Shown: positions 8,377-17,893, counted from the stretch's first letter. The stretch is 64,000 nt of DNA from Paenibacillus durus ATCC 35681 (GCF_000993825.1 NZ_CP011114.1:1302001-1366000); one strand, 5' to 3'. Notes: generated from the sequence alone by a model not told the origin. Numbers and translations: made by a program.

Positions 8377-9003
8377 ATGACAGACAAAAAATATGACAGC
8401 ACGAATACAGGACTTCTGCTGGTGGACCCGTATAACGACTTCCTGGCTTCCGAAGGCAAGCTCTATCCGTATGCCAAAGAAGTGGCGGAATCCGTGAACA
8501 TGCTGGAGCATCTGAAAGAAATCGTTGCAGCGGTCCGGGAGGCGGGTATTCGAGTGTTTTTCGTGCCGCATCACCGCTTTGAACCGGGAGATTTTTCAAC
8601 ATGGAAATATCCGACACCTTATCAGCTGGCTTCAGCCAAAGCCCAACCATTTGCCAAAGGCACCTGGGGAGGCGAGTTCCATCCCGATTTCCAGCCGCAG
8701 GAAGGCGACATTATCATCAAAGAGCATTGGTCTCAAAGCGGCTTTGCGAATACGGACCTGGATCACCAGCTTAAAATGCACGGCGTCAGCAAAATTATTA
8801 TCATCGGTATGCTGGCGAATACGTGCATTGAATCGACTGCAAGATTTGGAATGGAGCTTGGTTACCATGTCACGCTCGTAAAAGATGCGACAGCGGCCTT
8901 TAGCCGGGAGGCGATGCATGCGGCGCATGAGATCAACGGTCCGACCATCGTCCATGAAATTCTTACCACAGAAGAACTGATTAAAGCCTTGGGAGGTAAT
9001 TAA
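8377..9003 (+). CDS. Isochorismatase-family cysteine hydrolase
   Basis: 208 residues. The family triad is visible: Asp in GLLLVDPYNDF, Lys in DIIIKEHWSQSGF, and Cys in IIIGMLANTCIESTAR. A cis-peptide-type segment precedes the Cys. Members hydrolyse amides or vinyl ethers (isochorismate, nicotinamide, N-carbamoyl compounds). The lack of a carrier domain makes an amidase-like role as likely as isochorismate cleavage. The ATG at 8377 has AAGGAG eight bases upstream; the earlier GTG at 8368 overlaps that site. It ends one base before the aldo/keto reductase start. Confidence 0.85.
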   Translation: MTDKKYDSTNTGLLLVDPYNDFLASEGKLYPYAKEVAESVNMLEHLKEIVAAVREAGIRVFFVPHHRFEPGDFSTWKYPTPYQLASAKAQPFAKGTWGGEFHPDFQPQEGDIIIKEHWSQSGFANTDLDHQLKMHGVSKIIIIGMLANTCIESTARFGMELGYHVTLVKDATAAFSREAMHAAHEINGPTIVHEILTTEELIKALGGN

Positions 9004-9004
9004 T

Positions 9005-9398
9005 ATGGAATACCGGAATTTGGGACGTACAGGCATGAAAGTAAGCAATTTTACTTTGGGTACAGGAGCGTTTGGATCATGGGGGAACACGAACGAGGAA
9101 GAATGCATTCAAATCGTGGATACCGCTATCGGAAATGGCATCAACTTCATTGACACCGCTGACGTCTATGGGGCCGGAGGTTCGGAAGAAATTGTCGGGA
9201 AAGCTTTAAAGGGACGGCGAAATGAGGTTGTGCTTGCTACAAAAGTCGGAATGCCAATGGGAAAAGGGCTGAATCAAAGCGGAAGCTCAAGGTTGTGGAT
9301 CAGACAGGAAGTCGAAAACAGCTTGCGTCGGCTCCAAACGGACCATATCGACCTCTACCAGCTCCACCGTCCGGACCCGCAAACCGATATTGAAGAGA
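9005..9398 (+). pseudogene. Aldo/keto reductase, 5' part, split by TnpB element
   Basis: The first 131 codons of an aldo/keto reductase of the YajO/Tas type. Asp50, Tyr55, Lys80 and His121 of the catalytic tetrad are present (NFIDTADVYGAG, VVLATKVG, LYQLHRPDP). The frame runs on for a residue and stops just inside the inserted element at 9401-9403. The rest of the gene resumes in frame at 10951. It would have been the last gene of the TetR-controlled run. The product of this half lacks the C-terminal NADPH-binding strands and is presumably inactive. Confidence 0.9.
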
Positions 9399-9455
9399 TT
9401 TAGTGTCGTAGTCCCCCACCACTCCACAGCGAAGGTGGGGGTTAGACACGTCTAC

Positions 9456-9484
9456 TTAACAAACATATGTTCTTGTGTTATGCT
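9456..9484 (+). promoter_or_regulatory. tnpB promoter
   Basis: TTAACA, a 17-base spacer and TATGCT, with an extended TG upstream of the -10. The same arrangement is conserved in copy 2 at 27158-27186. Confidence 0.65.
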
Positions 9485-9517
9485 AGATCCATCAAACTTG
9501 CGAGGGAGGCGTATCTC

Positions 9518-10870
9518 ATGAAGGTGGTCAAAACACTCAAATATCCGATTACGTCTCACCACCGCATGCTAGATGCGACTCTCCATGTGTACCAAGAGGC
9601 GCTGTCGTTCTTGATTACGGTCATTCAACAGCAGTTTATGGCCTTGGAATCGTTATCCACCCAAGCGATGGTGACGGCGGTAGAACGGCTGATGCACCGT
9701 ACCAAGAACAATCCAAATCCGCTCTACGCCGAGTTTGATCAACGCTTTTATAAGTTTCCTTCGTACTTCCGCAGAAGTGCCATTGCCGAAGCATTTGGCA
9801 TTATGAAAAGTCATCATTCCCGTTTTCAGCTTTGGCAAGCCGAGCGACAACACGCCCAGCAAGATGGGAAACGCTTTTCGAAGAAACCGCCGACACTCCA
9901 AGCCCAGCATCAGGCGTTCCCTTGCTTGTACAAAGGCAACATGTTCATTCGAACCTCCGATACGACAGCCAAGATCAAGGTATTTCATCAAGGCGATTGG
10001 GTCTGGCTCCCCATTACCTTTAAAAGGCAGGACCTATTTAAACGTAACGTGTGGAGCATGAAAGAATGCAGCCCCACATTGGTTCGGAAAGGAAAACGCT
10101 ATGCCCTTCATATCGCCTATGAGGGGGATGTGAAGTTGACTCAGGCGGAACGTTCCAAGCAGCGGGTGTGTGCCGTTGATTTAGGGTTAACGAATTCCGC
10201 AGTCTGTTCCGTGATGGACGCAAGCGGCACTGTCTTGGCGAAGACCTTTATCAACCAAGCCAAAGAAAAAGACCGGATGCGCCAAATCACAGGCAAACTG
10301 AAACAGGCCCAGCGACAGTCCGGTATAGGCGTAAAACCGAATTTCTGGCGGCGGATAAATGGCTTACAGACGCATATCGTCCACGATACCGCGCATCAAA
10401 TCATCGCCCTTGCCCAAAAGCACAGCGCAGATGTCATCGTCATGGAGTATTTAGGCAAGATACGTCTGCCTAGAGGAACATGGGGAGCCAAGCGGCTTCG
10501 CGCCAAACTCCAGTTTTGGGCCAAACGGCGCATCCAAACGAAAGTGACCGAAATGGCGCATTTTCTGGGGATGCGGGTTTCCATGGTCAATCCGGCGAAT
10601 ACAAGTGCGCTCGCTTTTGATGGCAGTGGATTTGTACAACGAAACACGAAGCGTGATGTTGCTGTATTCGCAACAGGCAAAACGTATCACGCGGACCTTA
10701 ATGCCTCGTATAACATCGGCGCACGATATGTGCTGCACAACCTACAAAAAGCCACATCTGAAAAGATGTGGTTGTCCTTGGAGGCCAAAGACCCTTCATT
10801 GGCAAAACGAACGTATTGGACGTTGGCTTCCCTCATTCGGGTGCAACAGGCATTGAGCCTTCAATCATGA
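9518..10870 (+). CDS. tnpB: TnpB-family RNA-guided nuclease, copy 1
   Basis: 450 residues from the ATG at 9518, which has GGGAGG eight bases upstream. The RuvC catalytic residues are Asp221 (CAVDLGLTN), Glu310 (VIVMEYLGK) and Asp393 (TYHADLNASYNIGARY). TnpB proteins cut DNA guided by an RNA made from the element's own 3' end, which favours retention of the element. The zinc ribbon between Glu310 and Asp393 normally has CxxC pairs. Here the same position reads TSALAFDGSGFVQ with no cysteine at all, a trait I recall in a known Firmicutes TnpB subgroup. It is about 92% identical to copy 2 (37 substitutions by my count). Confidence 0.9.
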   Translation: MKVVKTLKYPITSHHRMLDATLHVYQEALSFLITVIQQQFMALESLSTQAMVTAVERLMHRTKNNPNPLYAEFDQRFYKFPSYFRRSAIAEAFGIMKSHHSRFQLWQAERQHAQQDGKRFSKKPPTLQAQHQAFPCLYKGNMFIRTSDTTAKIKVFHQGDWVWLPITFKRQDLFKRNVWSMKECSPTLVRKGKRYALHIAYEGDVKLTQAERSKQRVCAVDLGLTNSAVCSVMDASGTVLAKTFINQAKEKDRMRQITGKLKQAQRQSGIGVKPNFWRRINGLQTHIVHDTAHQIIALAQKHSADVIVMEYLGKIRLPRGTWGAKRLRAKLQFWAKRRIQTKVTEMAHFLGMRVSMVNPANTSALAFDGSGFVQRNTKRDVAVFATGKTYHADLNASYNIGARYVLHNLQKATSEKMWLSLEAKDPSLAKRTYWTLASLIRVQQALSLQS

Positions 10871-10948
10871 AGCTCGCAGCGTGTACAACCCTGTATCGAT
10901 GCCAACAGAAGCCCCCACTTCTTGTGTAAGCTAAGTGGGGGAGAGTTC

Positions 10949-11598
10949 AAGAGACGCTTGGCGTATTAACCGATCTTGTTCAGGAAGGGAAGATTCGCTA
11001 TATCGGCTCCTCCACGTTTCAGGCTTGGCAGATTGCCGAAGCGCAAGGGGTAAGTGAACGCCGTACTCTGGCGCGCTTCGCAAGCGAGCAGCCTCCTTAC
11101 TCCATCTTGAACCGCAGTATTGAGCTTGACGTTCTTGAAGCTGCGAGAAAATATGGCATGGGCGTGCTTGTATGGAGTCCGCTGTCAGGAGGCTTGCTCA
11201 CAGGAAAATACGCCAAGGGTCAAGCCGCATCGTCAGATTCCCGAGCTGCCCGTTTTCAAGGAACTTTCCTGGGAAGTATTGTTGACCCGACTCGTGAAGA
11301 AAATCGCGTGAAGTTCGAAATCATTAACGAGCTGCAAGGACTTGCCGCCGAGGCTGGAATCTCTCTTGCCCACATGGCTGTCGCTTTTACCCAAGCGCAT
11401 CCATCCATTACATCGACCATTATTGGACCGCGCACTCTGGAGCAGCTTCAAGGATCGCTCGCTGGTGCTGATGTCCGGTTAAGCACTGAACTGCTGGATG
11501 CAATTGATACCATTGTTGCTCCAGGGAAGACACTGGATGATTTGGAGCGGGGCTGGATTCCTGATTGGATGGATGCGGCGAGCAGACGGCGGGGTTAA
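10949..11598 (+). pseudogene. Aldo/keto reductase, 3' part
   Basis: The remaining 200-odd codons of the reductase split at 9398. It resumes with ETLGVLTDLVQEGKIRYIGS and keeps the NADPH-binding region (VLVWSPLSGG; the late AFTQAHPSITSTIIGPRT segment contacting the cofactor phosphate). The frame has no stop or shift, so only the insertion breaks the gene, and precise loss of the element would restore a protein of about 330 residues. There is no ribosome site at the join, though a start at the ATG-like codon near 11107 cannot be excluded. Confidence 0.88.
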
Positions 11599-11619
11599 GG
11601 TTTATCTATAACTAAAGCA

Positions 11620-11655
11620 AAGCCGCCGAACCCTTCCGGGTATCCGGCGGCTTCA
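11620..11655. terminator. Bidirectional terminator
   Basis: AAGCCGCCG and CGGCGGCTT form a long GC stem with T-rich flanks on both strands. It separates the reductase fragment from the convergent ABC exporter operon. Confidence 0.75.
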
Positions 11656-11679
11656 TTGTATCATCTAGCCCATGCGTAT

Positions 11680-12657
11680 CTAATGGCCGATCCTTTGATA
11701 TAACTGCTTGATGACGTCGTCGATTTTGGGCTCCTGGACGGTCAGATTGTGGATATCAAGCAGGTCTGAGAGCTGCTTAATCATCGGGGCCACCTGCTTG
11801 TCATCTTCAATCCGGAAGAACAGCTGGCTGTCTTCCCTCCGTTCGACGGGCGGACCGTTCCAGGCAGCTTCATCCCAGTTCGGCGCATCCACGACCAGGT
11901 AGCGAAAGCCTCCGAACTCGGCGGTCATGACCTCCGTGCTGCCGTCGAACAGGATTTGTCCTTTGTCGATGAAGATGACTCGATGGCATAGTTTTTCGAT
12001 ATCGTCCATGTTATGGGTCGTTAAGATGATCGTGATTTCCTTCTCTTTGTTGATCTCTTGCAGAAAGGACTGGATTTTTTCCTTCGCCATGATGTCAAGG
12101 CCAATTGTCGGCTCGTCGAGGAACAGAATTTCCGGCTCATGCAGCAGAGCCGCGGCAATGTCTCCGCGCATTCGCTGCCCCAGGCTCAATTGGCGGACCG
12201 GCGTCGAAAGGAAGGAGGACATGTCAAGGATATCGGTGAACATTTCCAGATTGCGCTGAAATCGCTCTTTCGGCACATCGTAGATTTTGCCGAGCAGCTT
12301 GAATGACTCAATCAGCGGCAAATCCCACCACAACTGGGTACGCTGCCCGAACACGACCCCGATATGCCCCGCGTGCAGCTTGCGGTTCGTATGCGGCTCT
12401 ATTCCATTCACATGGACGGTCCCGGACGTAGGCACTAGCACACCGGCCAGCATCTTGATTGTGGTCGATTTTCCCGCCCCATTCGGTCCGATATAACCGA
12501 CAATTTCCCCTTTGCGTACAGTGAATGACACGTTGTCCACGACGTTCTTCGGCTGCTTTTTGAAGGAAAAGAGAGCTTTGAGCAGCTTGAAAGAGCCAGC
12601 CGGCTTCTCTTTGGAGTAAAACTGCCGCACCAGATTGTCCGCTACGATAATGTCCAA
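11680..12657 (-). CDS. ABC-2 type transporter ATP-binding protein
   Basis: 325 residues from the TTG at 12657, which lies one base after the stop of the upstream permease. An ATG further up would overlap most of that permease's tail, and the encoded N-terminus would not resemble the family. Walker A is GPNGAGKST, the signature is LSLGQRMRGD, Walker B is ILFLDEPTIGLD, and the switch His is in TTHNMDD. A C-terminal extension of about 80 residues resembles the DUF4162-like tail of DrrA-type exporters. With the two permeases it forms the conserved COG4586-COG3694-COG4587 exporter set. The substrate is unknown. Confidence 0.9.
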   Translation of the reverse strand: MDIIVADNLVRQFYSKEKPAGSFKLLKALFSFKKQPKNVVDNVSFTVRKGEIVGYIGPNGAGKSTTIKMLAGVLVPTSGTVHVNGIEPHTNRKLHAGHIGVVFGQRTQLWWDLPLIESFKLLGKIYDVPKERFQRNLEMFTDILDMSSFLSTPVRQLSLGQRMRGDIAAALLHEPEILFLDEPTIGLDIMAKEKIQSFLQEINKEKEITIILTTHNMDDIEKLCHRVIFIDKGQILFDGSTEVMTAEFGGFRYLVVDAPNWDEAAWNGPPVERREDSQLFFRIEDDKQVAPMIKQLSDLLDIHNLTVQEPKIDDVIKQLYQRIGH

Positions 12658-12658
12658 G

Positions 12659-13462
12659 TTATGTCCCCGCTCCTTTATAGGCGTTAAGCCCTTTTGTCCA
12701 TACATAATAAGTAACCGAGACCAGCAGCAGCGCCACAAGCGGCGTCAGATACATCAGCACGGGCGAGAAAGGAACGCCTGACCGGTCTCCGAAAAAAAAG
12801 TAAGAAGGATAGTAGCTGATAAACGCGACAGGCAAAACGAAAGTCAGCAGAGCCTGCAAGACGCCGTTATAGACGGACAACGGAAAGCGGGTAAACTGCG
12901 CGAGCAGTTGGTCCAGGATATGCCGCATCGCCCCGCCCTGCAAGGTCCAGAACACCATACAGCCGATCATCATCTGCAGCGACCATTCAATAGCCGCGCC
13001 GCTGATGACGATGACTAATAGCACTGCGATTTTTCCCAAGGTCCAATCCGGAATATGTACCATGGCTGCAGCGAGTCCGATGATGCCTGCCAGCATGTCT
13101 CCGAACCCGTAGATTTGGATATTGTGCGCAGCGAATGAGAACATCGGGTTGAGCGGCCTGACGAGGAAGCGGTCAAATTCGCCGTTTCGGATCAGTGATT
13201 CAAGAAACCAGCTCTGAACGAAGAAGGCGATGAAGATGCCGTGCGTCGTCCGCCAGAGGGAAGTCATGAAGATCAGCTCGTAGGTGGTCCAGCCGTCGAT
13301 GATGGGAACCTTCTGCGTGATCACCCAGGAGACCAGGATAAAAGATAATCCCAGAAACGTAATGCTCAGCACCCCGATGGCGAAATTTAACGGATAGGCC
13401 ATGTGAGACCGTAAATTTGCGGACTGCATGGCTAGATACAGCTTGATATGTCTGCCGATCAA
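12659..13462 (-). CDS. ABC-2 type permease (second subunit)
   Basis: 267 residues with six hydrophobic segments of the DUF990/ABC2_membrane_6 type. The motif NGEFDRFLVRPLNPMF after helix 2 is the loop seen in this family. It is the middle gene of a three-gene operon and ends one base before the TTG of the ATPase gene, so translation is probably coupled. It should pair with the product of 13490-14287 to form the transmembrane path. Confidence 0.88.
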   Translation of the reverse strand: MIGRHIKLYLAMQSANLRSHMAYPLNFAIGVLSITFLGLSFILVSWVITQKVPIIDGWTTYELIFMTSLWRTTHGIFIAFFVQSWFLESLIRNGEFDRFLVRPLNPMFSFAAHNIQIYGFGDMLAGIIGLAAAMVHIPDWTLGKIAVLLVIVISGAAIEWSLQMMIGCMVFWTLQGGAMRHILDQLLAQFTRFPLSVYNGVLQALLTFVLPVAFISYYPSYFFFGDRSGVPFSPVLMYLTPLVALLLVSVTYYVWTKGLNAYKGAGT

Positions 13463-13489
13463 TTGGACCTTCGCCTCCTTATTTATAGA

Positions 13490-14287
13490 TTAACCGCCCG
13501 TGATGACCAGCTTCCGCTCGATCCAGGCGAGGATCACCCGGCTCAGCAGCAGAAGGATGAGACACCAGGCGGCTTGAAAGGCGAGCTGTTCCCAGACAGC
13601 GGTTCCTGTTATTTTTCCAATGAACAAGGATAAAGGAATATTGAAAATACCCTGAAACGGAAGCCAGAGAAGGACTCGGCTGACCGCATCCGGGAAGAAC
13701 CAGAGCGGAACCATTGCGCCGGAGCAAACGTCGGTTATCACGGATTTGAACATGTCGATCCCCCACGTTTCCGTGAACAGGATGGCTGTCATGCCGACGA
13801 TGAAATTAATCAGAAAGGACAAGAGAAAAGCAAGCAGGACGCTTGCGGCGAAAGCGGCAGCCTGCACACCGGCCGGATAATCGATCGGGAAGAACAGGAA
13901 CACCCCAACCAGCTGCGGAATAACGGTATAGATCATACTGAACAGGAAGACGCCCGCTGCCTTTGAGAAATGCATCCATTCAAAGTCCCAGGGTTTTTGC
14001 ATGTCGAATACGATGGAGCCATCCCTGACTTTATCGCTGATTTCATAGGAGATGGAGGGGGGCATGATAGCGTATAGGATAACGGAGAGCATCGCATAGG
14101 TTTGCATTCCCTGTGAAGTCACACCCGTGGATATAGCGAGGCTGTGCCCGTTAGCGTAAATGGCCTTCCACACTTCGCGGAAAGCGATGACCAGAATAAA
14201 CGAATTGATTACCCACAGCAGCAGATCGAACTTGTATACCTGTGTATTTTTTAGTGTGGTTATCGTATAGGCGACGTACTTCCCCAC
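13490..14287 (-). CDS. ABC-2 type permease (first subunit)
   Basis: 265 residues with six predicted membrane segments of the same family as its neighbour. The motif VRDGSIVFDMQKPWDFEW corresponds to the cytoplasmic loop after helix 2. It is the first gene of the exporter operon. A TATAAT on the minus strand lies about 25 bases upstream of the start region, without a convincing -35. Permease pairs of this type export peptides, lipids or drugs; nothing here identifies which. Confidence 0.88.
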   Translation of the reverse strand: MGKYVAYTITTLKNTQVYKFDLLLWVINSFILVIAFREVWKAIYANGHSLAISTGVTSQGMQTYAMLSVILYAIMPPSISYEISDKVRDGSIVFDMQKPWDFEWMHFSKAAGVFLFSMIYTVIPQLVGVFLFFPIDYPAGVQAAAFAASVLLAFLLSFLINFIVGMTAILFTETWGIDMFKSVITDVCSGAMVPLWFFPDAVSRVLLWLPFQGIFNIPLSLFIGKITGTAVWEQLAFQAAWCLILLLLSRVILAWIERKLVITGG

Positions 14288-14485
14288 AGCACCACTCTCC
14301 TAAAAATGGATTATTATACCAATTAGGCGCGCTTACATCATTTTACTATAAACCGCTGGACACGGCATTTGATTTTTTTGGATAAAAATATATAAGATTT
14401 TCGGACCCGCCATATGAGCGAATTATGACTTCTGTAGACCGGTTAATCCCCTTTTCAGCTGGGCTGGCATACTCTAATTCAGACG

Positions 14486-15637
14486 ATGATGCGCAGTGAA
14501 ATGAGGGAGCTTATGAATAGATACTGGTGTGAATGGCGGGGCCCCGTTGAGAAGAAGAGCGGGCTCGGCATCGCCAGCCGGGCGTATGTGCGGGCGCTGC
14601 GGCGGCAGGGTGTAAATGTGCGGGTTGGCTCCAAGACGCTAAAGAACCTGGGAACCCGGCGGTCAGCGGTTAAAAAAGTTCTCATTTGGCACTATCCGCC
14701 GCACCAGGTAAGTGTCAAAAAAGAGAGAAAGCGTTACGATCATGTGATCCTGAACACTGTTTGGGAGACGACGCAGATCCCGAACCACTGGAAGCCGCAC
14801 ATGAATAAATTTGATGCGGTCTTTGTGCCCACGCTCCAGAACAAAGAAGCTCTCCTAAGGAGCGGCGTTAAGGTTCCCATCTTCATCGTGCCCCATGGCG
14901 TGAATACGATGGAATACCGTCCAGGCAATCCCAAGCTGAACCTGCCGGAGCATAAAAGGAGATTCATCTTTGTATCCGTCTTTGGCTTCCAGCACCGCAA
15001 GAATCCGGAAGGGCTGCTCCGGGCGTACTGGGAGGAGTTCTCCGCCAGTGATTCCGTGCTGCTCGTGATCAAGACGAACGGTTATGACTCTCGTGAGACT
15101 GAAGCCTGGATTAAGAAAAGAATCAGCCAATACAAGAAAAAGCTGGGTCTTAACAAAAGCACCGCTCCCGTTAAGATCATCGGCAGTCCGATCACACCCG
15201 GGCAGCTTAGAGGGATTTATACGCTCGGGGATGCTTTTGTTCTGCCAACGAGAGGGGAAGGCGTGGGCATGCCGTTTCTTGAAGCAATGGCCAGCGGCAT
15301 TCCGGTTATTGCAACGGGCTGGGGAGGCCATATGGATTTTTTGAACAGCCGAAATTCTTTCCTGGTGAAATATAAACTGCGTAACCCGGCGGTCAGCATG
15401 CGAAGCAGGCACGCGATATCCCGTAAATTTAGCCACCTGTTCGCGCAGCAGGGACAGCGCTGGGCGGAGCCTGAGCTTCAAAGCCTCAGAAAGCAGATGA
15501 GGACCGCGTACGAGAACCCCCGTCTATGCAAAATGAAAGGCCGGCAGGGGCGTCAGGATACGCTTAAGCTTTCGTGGGATCGGGGGGGCAGATTGATGAA
15601 GCGGGCCATCGAACAGGTGATCAAAGGGAAGAAATAG
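14486..15637 (+). CDS. Glycosyltransferase family 4-like protein
   Basis: Up to 383 residues. The GT-B C-terminal domain carries the E-x7-E nucleotide-sugar motif EGVGMPFLEAMASGIPV followed by ATGWGGH. The PHGVNTMEYRPGN linker and VFGFQHRKNPEGLL, which starts the second Rossmann domain, are typical of GT4 proteins. It is cytosolic, with no signal peptide. The start is uncertain. ATGs at 14486, 14501 and 14513 are all in frame, and the best ribosome-like sequence (GAGGGAG, 14503-14509) is close to the last. The gene stands alone, divergent from the exporter. The acceptor is unknown. Confidence 0.82.
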   Translation: MMRSEMRELMNRYWCEWRGPVEKKSGLGIASRAYVRALRRQGVNVRVGSKTLKNLGTRRSAVKKVLIWHYPPHQVSVKKERKRYDHVILNTVWETTQIPNHWKPHMNKFDAVFVPTLQNKEALLRSGVKVPIFIVPHGVNTMEYRPGNPKLNLPEHKRRFIFVSVFGFQHRKNPEGLLRAYWEEFSASDSVLLVIKTNGYDSRETEAWIKKRISQYKKKLGLNKSTAPVKIIGSPITPGQLRGIYTLGDAFVLPTRGEGVGMPFLEAMASGIPVIATGWGGHMDFLNSRNSFLVKYKLRNPAVSMRSRHAISRKFSHLFAQQGQRWAEPELQSLRKQMRTAYENPRLCKMKGRQGRQDTLKLSWDRGGRLMKRAIEQVIKGKK

Positions 15638-15762
15638 AGGGAACGGACTGCCGCTGAACGCAAGGGTTTCCGGGTGTTTGGCGGCACTAACCTTCTGACG
15701 TTTCCCTATGGTATACTTGAGATTGGAATCACAATTTCAGCTTAAAGAAGGCGAGGGAAATC

Positions 15763-16731
15763 ATGAATTACAGAACTCTTGGAAGAACGGGACTGAACGT
15801 ATCGGAAATCGGCTTCGGAGCCTGGGGGATCGGCAAAACGTCATGGGTTGGCGCGGATGATCAAGAATCGCTTAAGGCGCTGAACCGGTCCGTTGAGCTG
15901 GGATTGAATTTTATCGATACCGCGCTTGGATATGGAGACGGGCACAGTGAGAAGCTGGTTGGACAAGTTGTCCGGGAACATGCGGGGAACATCTATGTAG
16001 CGACTAAGATCCCGCCGATTAACAGACAGTGGCCCGCCCGCAGCGGTGTGCCGGTAGAAGAGACGTTCACTAAGGAGCATGTGATTTCCTGCACGGAACA
16101 GAGCCTGCGGAATTTGGGTCTTGAGACGATTGATGTTCAGCAGTTCCATGTCTGGTCGGATGAGTGGGTCGGCAAAGGGGACTGGCTGGAAGGTGTACAG
16201 AAGCTGAAGGAACAGGGGAAAATCCGGTTCTTCGGCGTGTCCATCAATGACTATCAGCCAAGCAATGCGATTAAGCTAATTGAAAGCGGTCTCGTTGACA
16301 CTGTTCAGGTTATCTATAATATTTTTGAACAGAGTCCGGAGGACGAGCTGTTGCCTGCCTGCGAGAAGCACGACATCGGGGTGATCGTCCGGGTTGCACT
16401 GGATGAAGGCGGATTAACAGGAAAAATAACGCCGGAAACCACCTTCGATCAAGGCGATTTCCGCAATCATTATTTCAGGGATGACCGTAAGCGGGAGGTC
16501 TTCGAGCGGGTGCAGCAAATTGCCGCCGATTTGAATATCTCTATTGACGACATTGCTGAAACGGCGCTGCGCTATGTGCTCAGCAGCCCAGCCGTTTCGA
16601 CGGTCATTCCGGGGATGCGCTCTGTTACCAATGTGGAACGCAATATGAAGGTGGGAGATGGATTGGGGCTTCCTGAGGACCAGGTTGCCAAGCTGAAGGC
16701 GCACCGCTGGGTCCGCAATTTTTATAACTGA
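15763..16731 (+). CDS. Aldo/keto reductase
   Basis: 322 residues. The catalytic tetrad is Asp52, Tyr57, Lys82 and His129 ([26 protein letters not shown]). [12 protein letters not shown] segment near residue 285 contacts the NADP phosphate in this family. The length is normal and the gene intact, unlike the split homologue at 9005-11598, from which it is clearly diverged. It likely reduces aldehydes or ketones with NADPH; the substrate is unknown. It is monocistronic, with a terminator directly after the stop. Confidence 0.88.
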   Translation: MNYRTLGRTGLNVSEIGFGAWGIGKTSWVGADDQESLKALNRSVELGLNFIDTALGYGDGHSEKLVGQVVREHAGNIYVATKIPPINRQWPARSGVPVEETFTKEHVISCTEQSLRNLGLETIDVQQFHVWSDEWVGKGDWLEGVQKLKEQGKIRFFGVSINDYQPSNAIKLIESGLVDTVQVIYNIFEQSPEDELLPACEKHDIGVIVRVALDEGGLTGKITPETTFDQGDFRNHYFRDDRKREVFERVQQIAADLNISIDDIAETALRYVLSSPAVSTVIPGMRSVTNVERNMKVGDGLGLPEDQVAKLKAHRWVRNFYN

Positions 16732-16743
16732 CTCGTTGCAGCG

Positions 16744-16782
16744 AAGCCGTCTGACACTTTCGGGTGTCCGGCGGCTTTTTTT
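16744..16782 (+). terminator. Intrinsic terminator
   Basis: AGCCGTCTGACAC and GTGTCCGGCGGCT form an interrupted stem followed by seven T. Confidence 0.78.
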
Positions 16783-16819
16783 AAATTTCTTTCGCATTAT
16801 CTCGATATAAGGTAAAATG

Positions 16820-16837
16820 ATTGAAACTGGTTTCAAT
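16820..16837. promoter_or_regulatory. LacI-family operator at the regulator's own promoter
   Basis: ATTGAAACTGGTTTCAAT is a near-perfect palindrome, two bases after a TAAAAT -10-like element (16813-16818) and upstream of the LacI-type gene. It resembles the GAAACCG/GGTA-containing operators ahead of the sugar importer, suggesting autoregulation. CcpA binding is an alternative because the core is cre-like. Confidence 0.65.
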
Positions 16838-16863
16838 ATTTGCTGTGAGAGGTGAACAAACGG

Positions 16864-17856
16864 ATGACAACCATCATTGATGTGGCGCGCCTGGCGGGAG
16901 TGTCGAAGACGACCGTATCCCGGGTGATCAATAACTATCCCCATATTTCGCCGGACAAAAAGGAACAGGTCCTGAAGGCAATGCAGCAGCTTGGGTTCAC
17001 GCCGAACCCTTCCGCGAGAAGATTAAGAGGACAGCTCGCCACAACCATCGCGGTAGTCGTCCCGAAAATTGTGAATCCGTTCTTTTCCTATTTGGTGGAT
17101 GCCATCGAGCAGGTCGGTTACCGCAGCGGCTATCAGACTCTGATTTGCCAGACGAATGAGGATAAAGAGAAGGAATTATCCTACTTGAATCTGCTGAAGA
17201 CCAAGCAGGCGGACGGAATCATTATGACATCCATCGAGAATGATTGGGCGCAGATTAAACCTTATACGGAGTTTGGCCCCATTGTGCTGTGCAACGAATA
17301 TATCAACAAGACGGATGTTCCGATGATCCGGGTGGATCAATTTCAAGGCACCTATATCGGCGTCAAGCATCTGATTGAAAGAGGGCACCGCAAGATCGCG
17401 TATTGCACGGGCGGATTATTCACGGAATTCGGAAAGGACAAGGATCGGAATCAAGGCTATCAAAAAGCGCTGGAGGAAGCCGGTATCCCGGTGAATCCAA
17501 GCTGGATTCTGGTCGATAAGCATACGATTGAGGACGGCAAGCGAGTGATGCAGCTCCTGATGGAAATGAAGGACCGTCCGACAGCCGTGTTCGCCGGGAG
17601 CGATGAAATTGCCGGAGGACTGATGATGGCCGCGAAAAAAGCCGGCTTACGTATTCCGGATGATCTGGCGATCATCGGCTTTGACGATCAACCGATCGCG
17701 GAGGTTCTGGACCCGGGACTTACCACTATCCGGCAGCCGATTGCCCAAATGGGGAAGAAGGCCGGAGAGATTCTGCTGGCGATGCTGAATGAGCCTTGTC
17801 CAAGCCCTGCGGTTTATGAGCTTCCGGTTGAGCTGGTTGTCCGGGAATCCACCTAG
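16864..17856 (+). CDS. LacI-family transcriptional regulator
   Basis: 330 residues from the ATG at 16864 (AGAGGTGA upstream). The helix-turn-helix is TIIDVARLAGVSKTTVSRVI with the NNYPHISPDKKEQVL hinge lead. A periplasmic-binding-like sugar-sensing domain covers about 60-330 (TIAVVVPKIVNPFFS, HRKIAYCTGG, VFAGSDEIAGG, LAIIGFDDQPIAEVLDPGLT). It lies just upstream of a sugar ABC importer and an alpha-glucosidase. Three related operator-like palindromes occur in the gap, so it is inferred to repress that operon in the absence of an alpha-glucoside. Confidence 0.9.
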   Translation: MTTIIDVARLAGVSKTTVSRVINNYPHISPDKKEQVLKAMQQLGFTPNPSARRLRGQLATTIAVVVPKIVNPFFSYLVDAIEQVGYRSGYQTLICQTNEDKEKELSYLNLLKTKQADGIIMTSIENDWAQIKPYTEFGPIVLCNEYINKTDVPMIRVDQFQGTYIGVKHLIERGHRKIAYCTGGLFTEFGKDKDRNQGYQKALEEAGIPVNPSWILVDKHTIEDGKRVMQLLMEMKDRPTAVFAGSDEIAGGLMMAAKKAGLRIPDDLAIIGFDDQPIAEVLDPGLTTIRQPIAQMGKKAGEILLAMLNEPCPSPAVYELPVELVVREST

Positions 17857-17893
17857 CATGCGGGAGCAAGCTACGGCGGCTCTGGCACATTTT

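Larger units (their letters stand above)
9399..10948 (+). mobile_element. TnpB-only insertion sequence (IS1341-like group of IS200/IS605), copy 1
   Basis: About 1,550 bases. The left end carries a CCCCCACC/GGTGGGGG hairpin (9413-9441) and the right end a CCCCCACTT/AAGTGGGGG hairpin (about 10912-10941). One gene, tnpB, lies between them; no tnpA is present. Ends were set by comparison with copy 2: the shared sequence starts at TTTAGTGTCG and stops at GAGTTC. AAGAGA occurs on both sides (9393-9398 and 10949-10954), and removing the element with one AAGAGA restores a family-standard DIEETLG reading. The region from the tnpB 3' end through the right hairpin is where an omega RNA would be expected. 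Confidence 0.85.

Noticed and set aside
16820..16837. Pure CcpA cre site
   Set aside because: The palindrome is longer and resembles the operators before the importer, so control by the adjacent LacI protein is preferred, though CcpA is not excluded.
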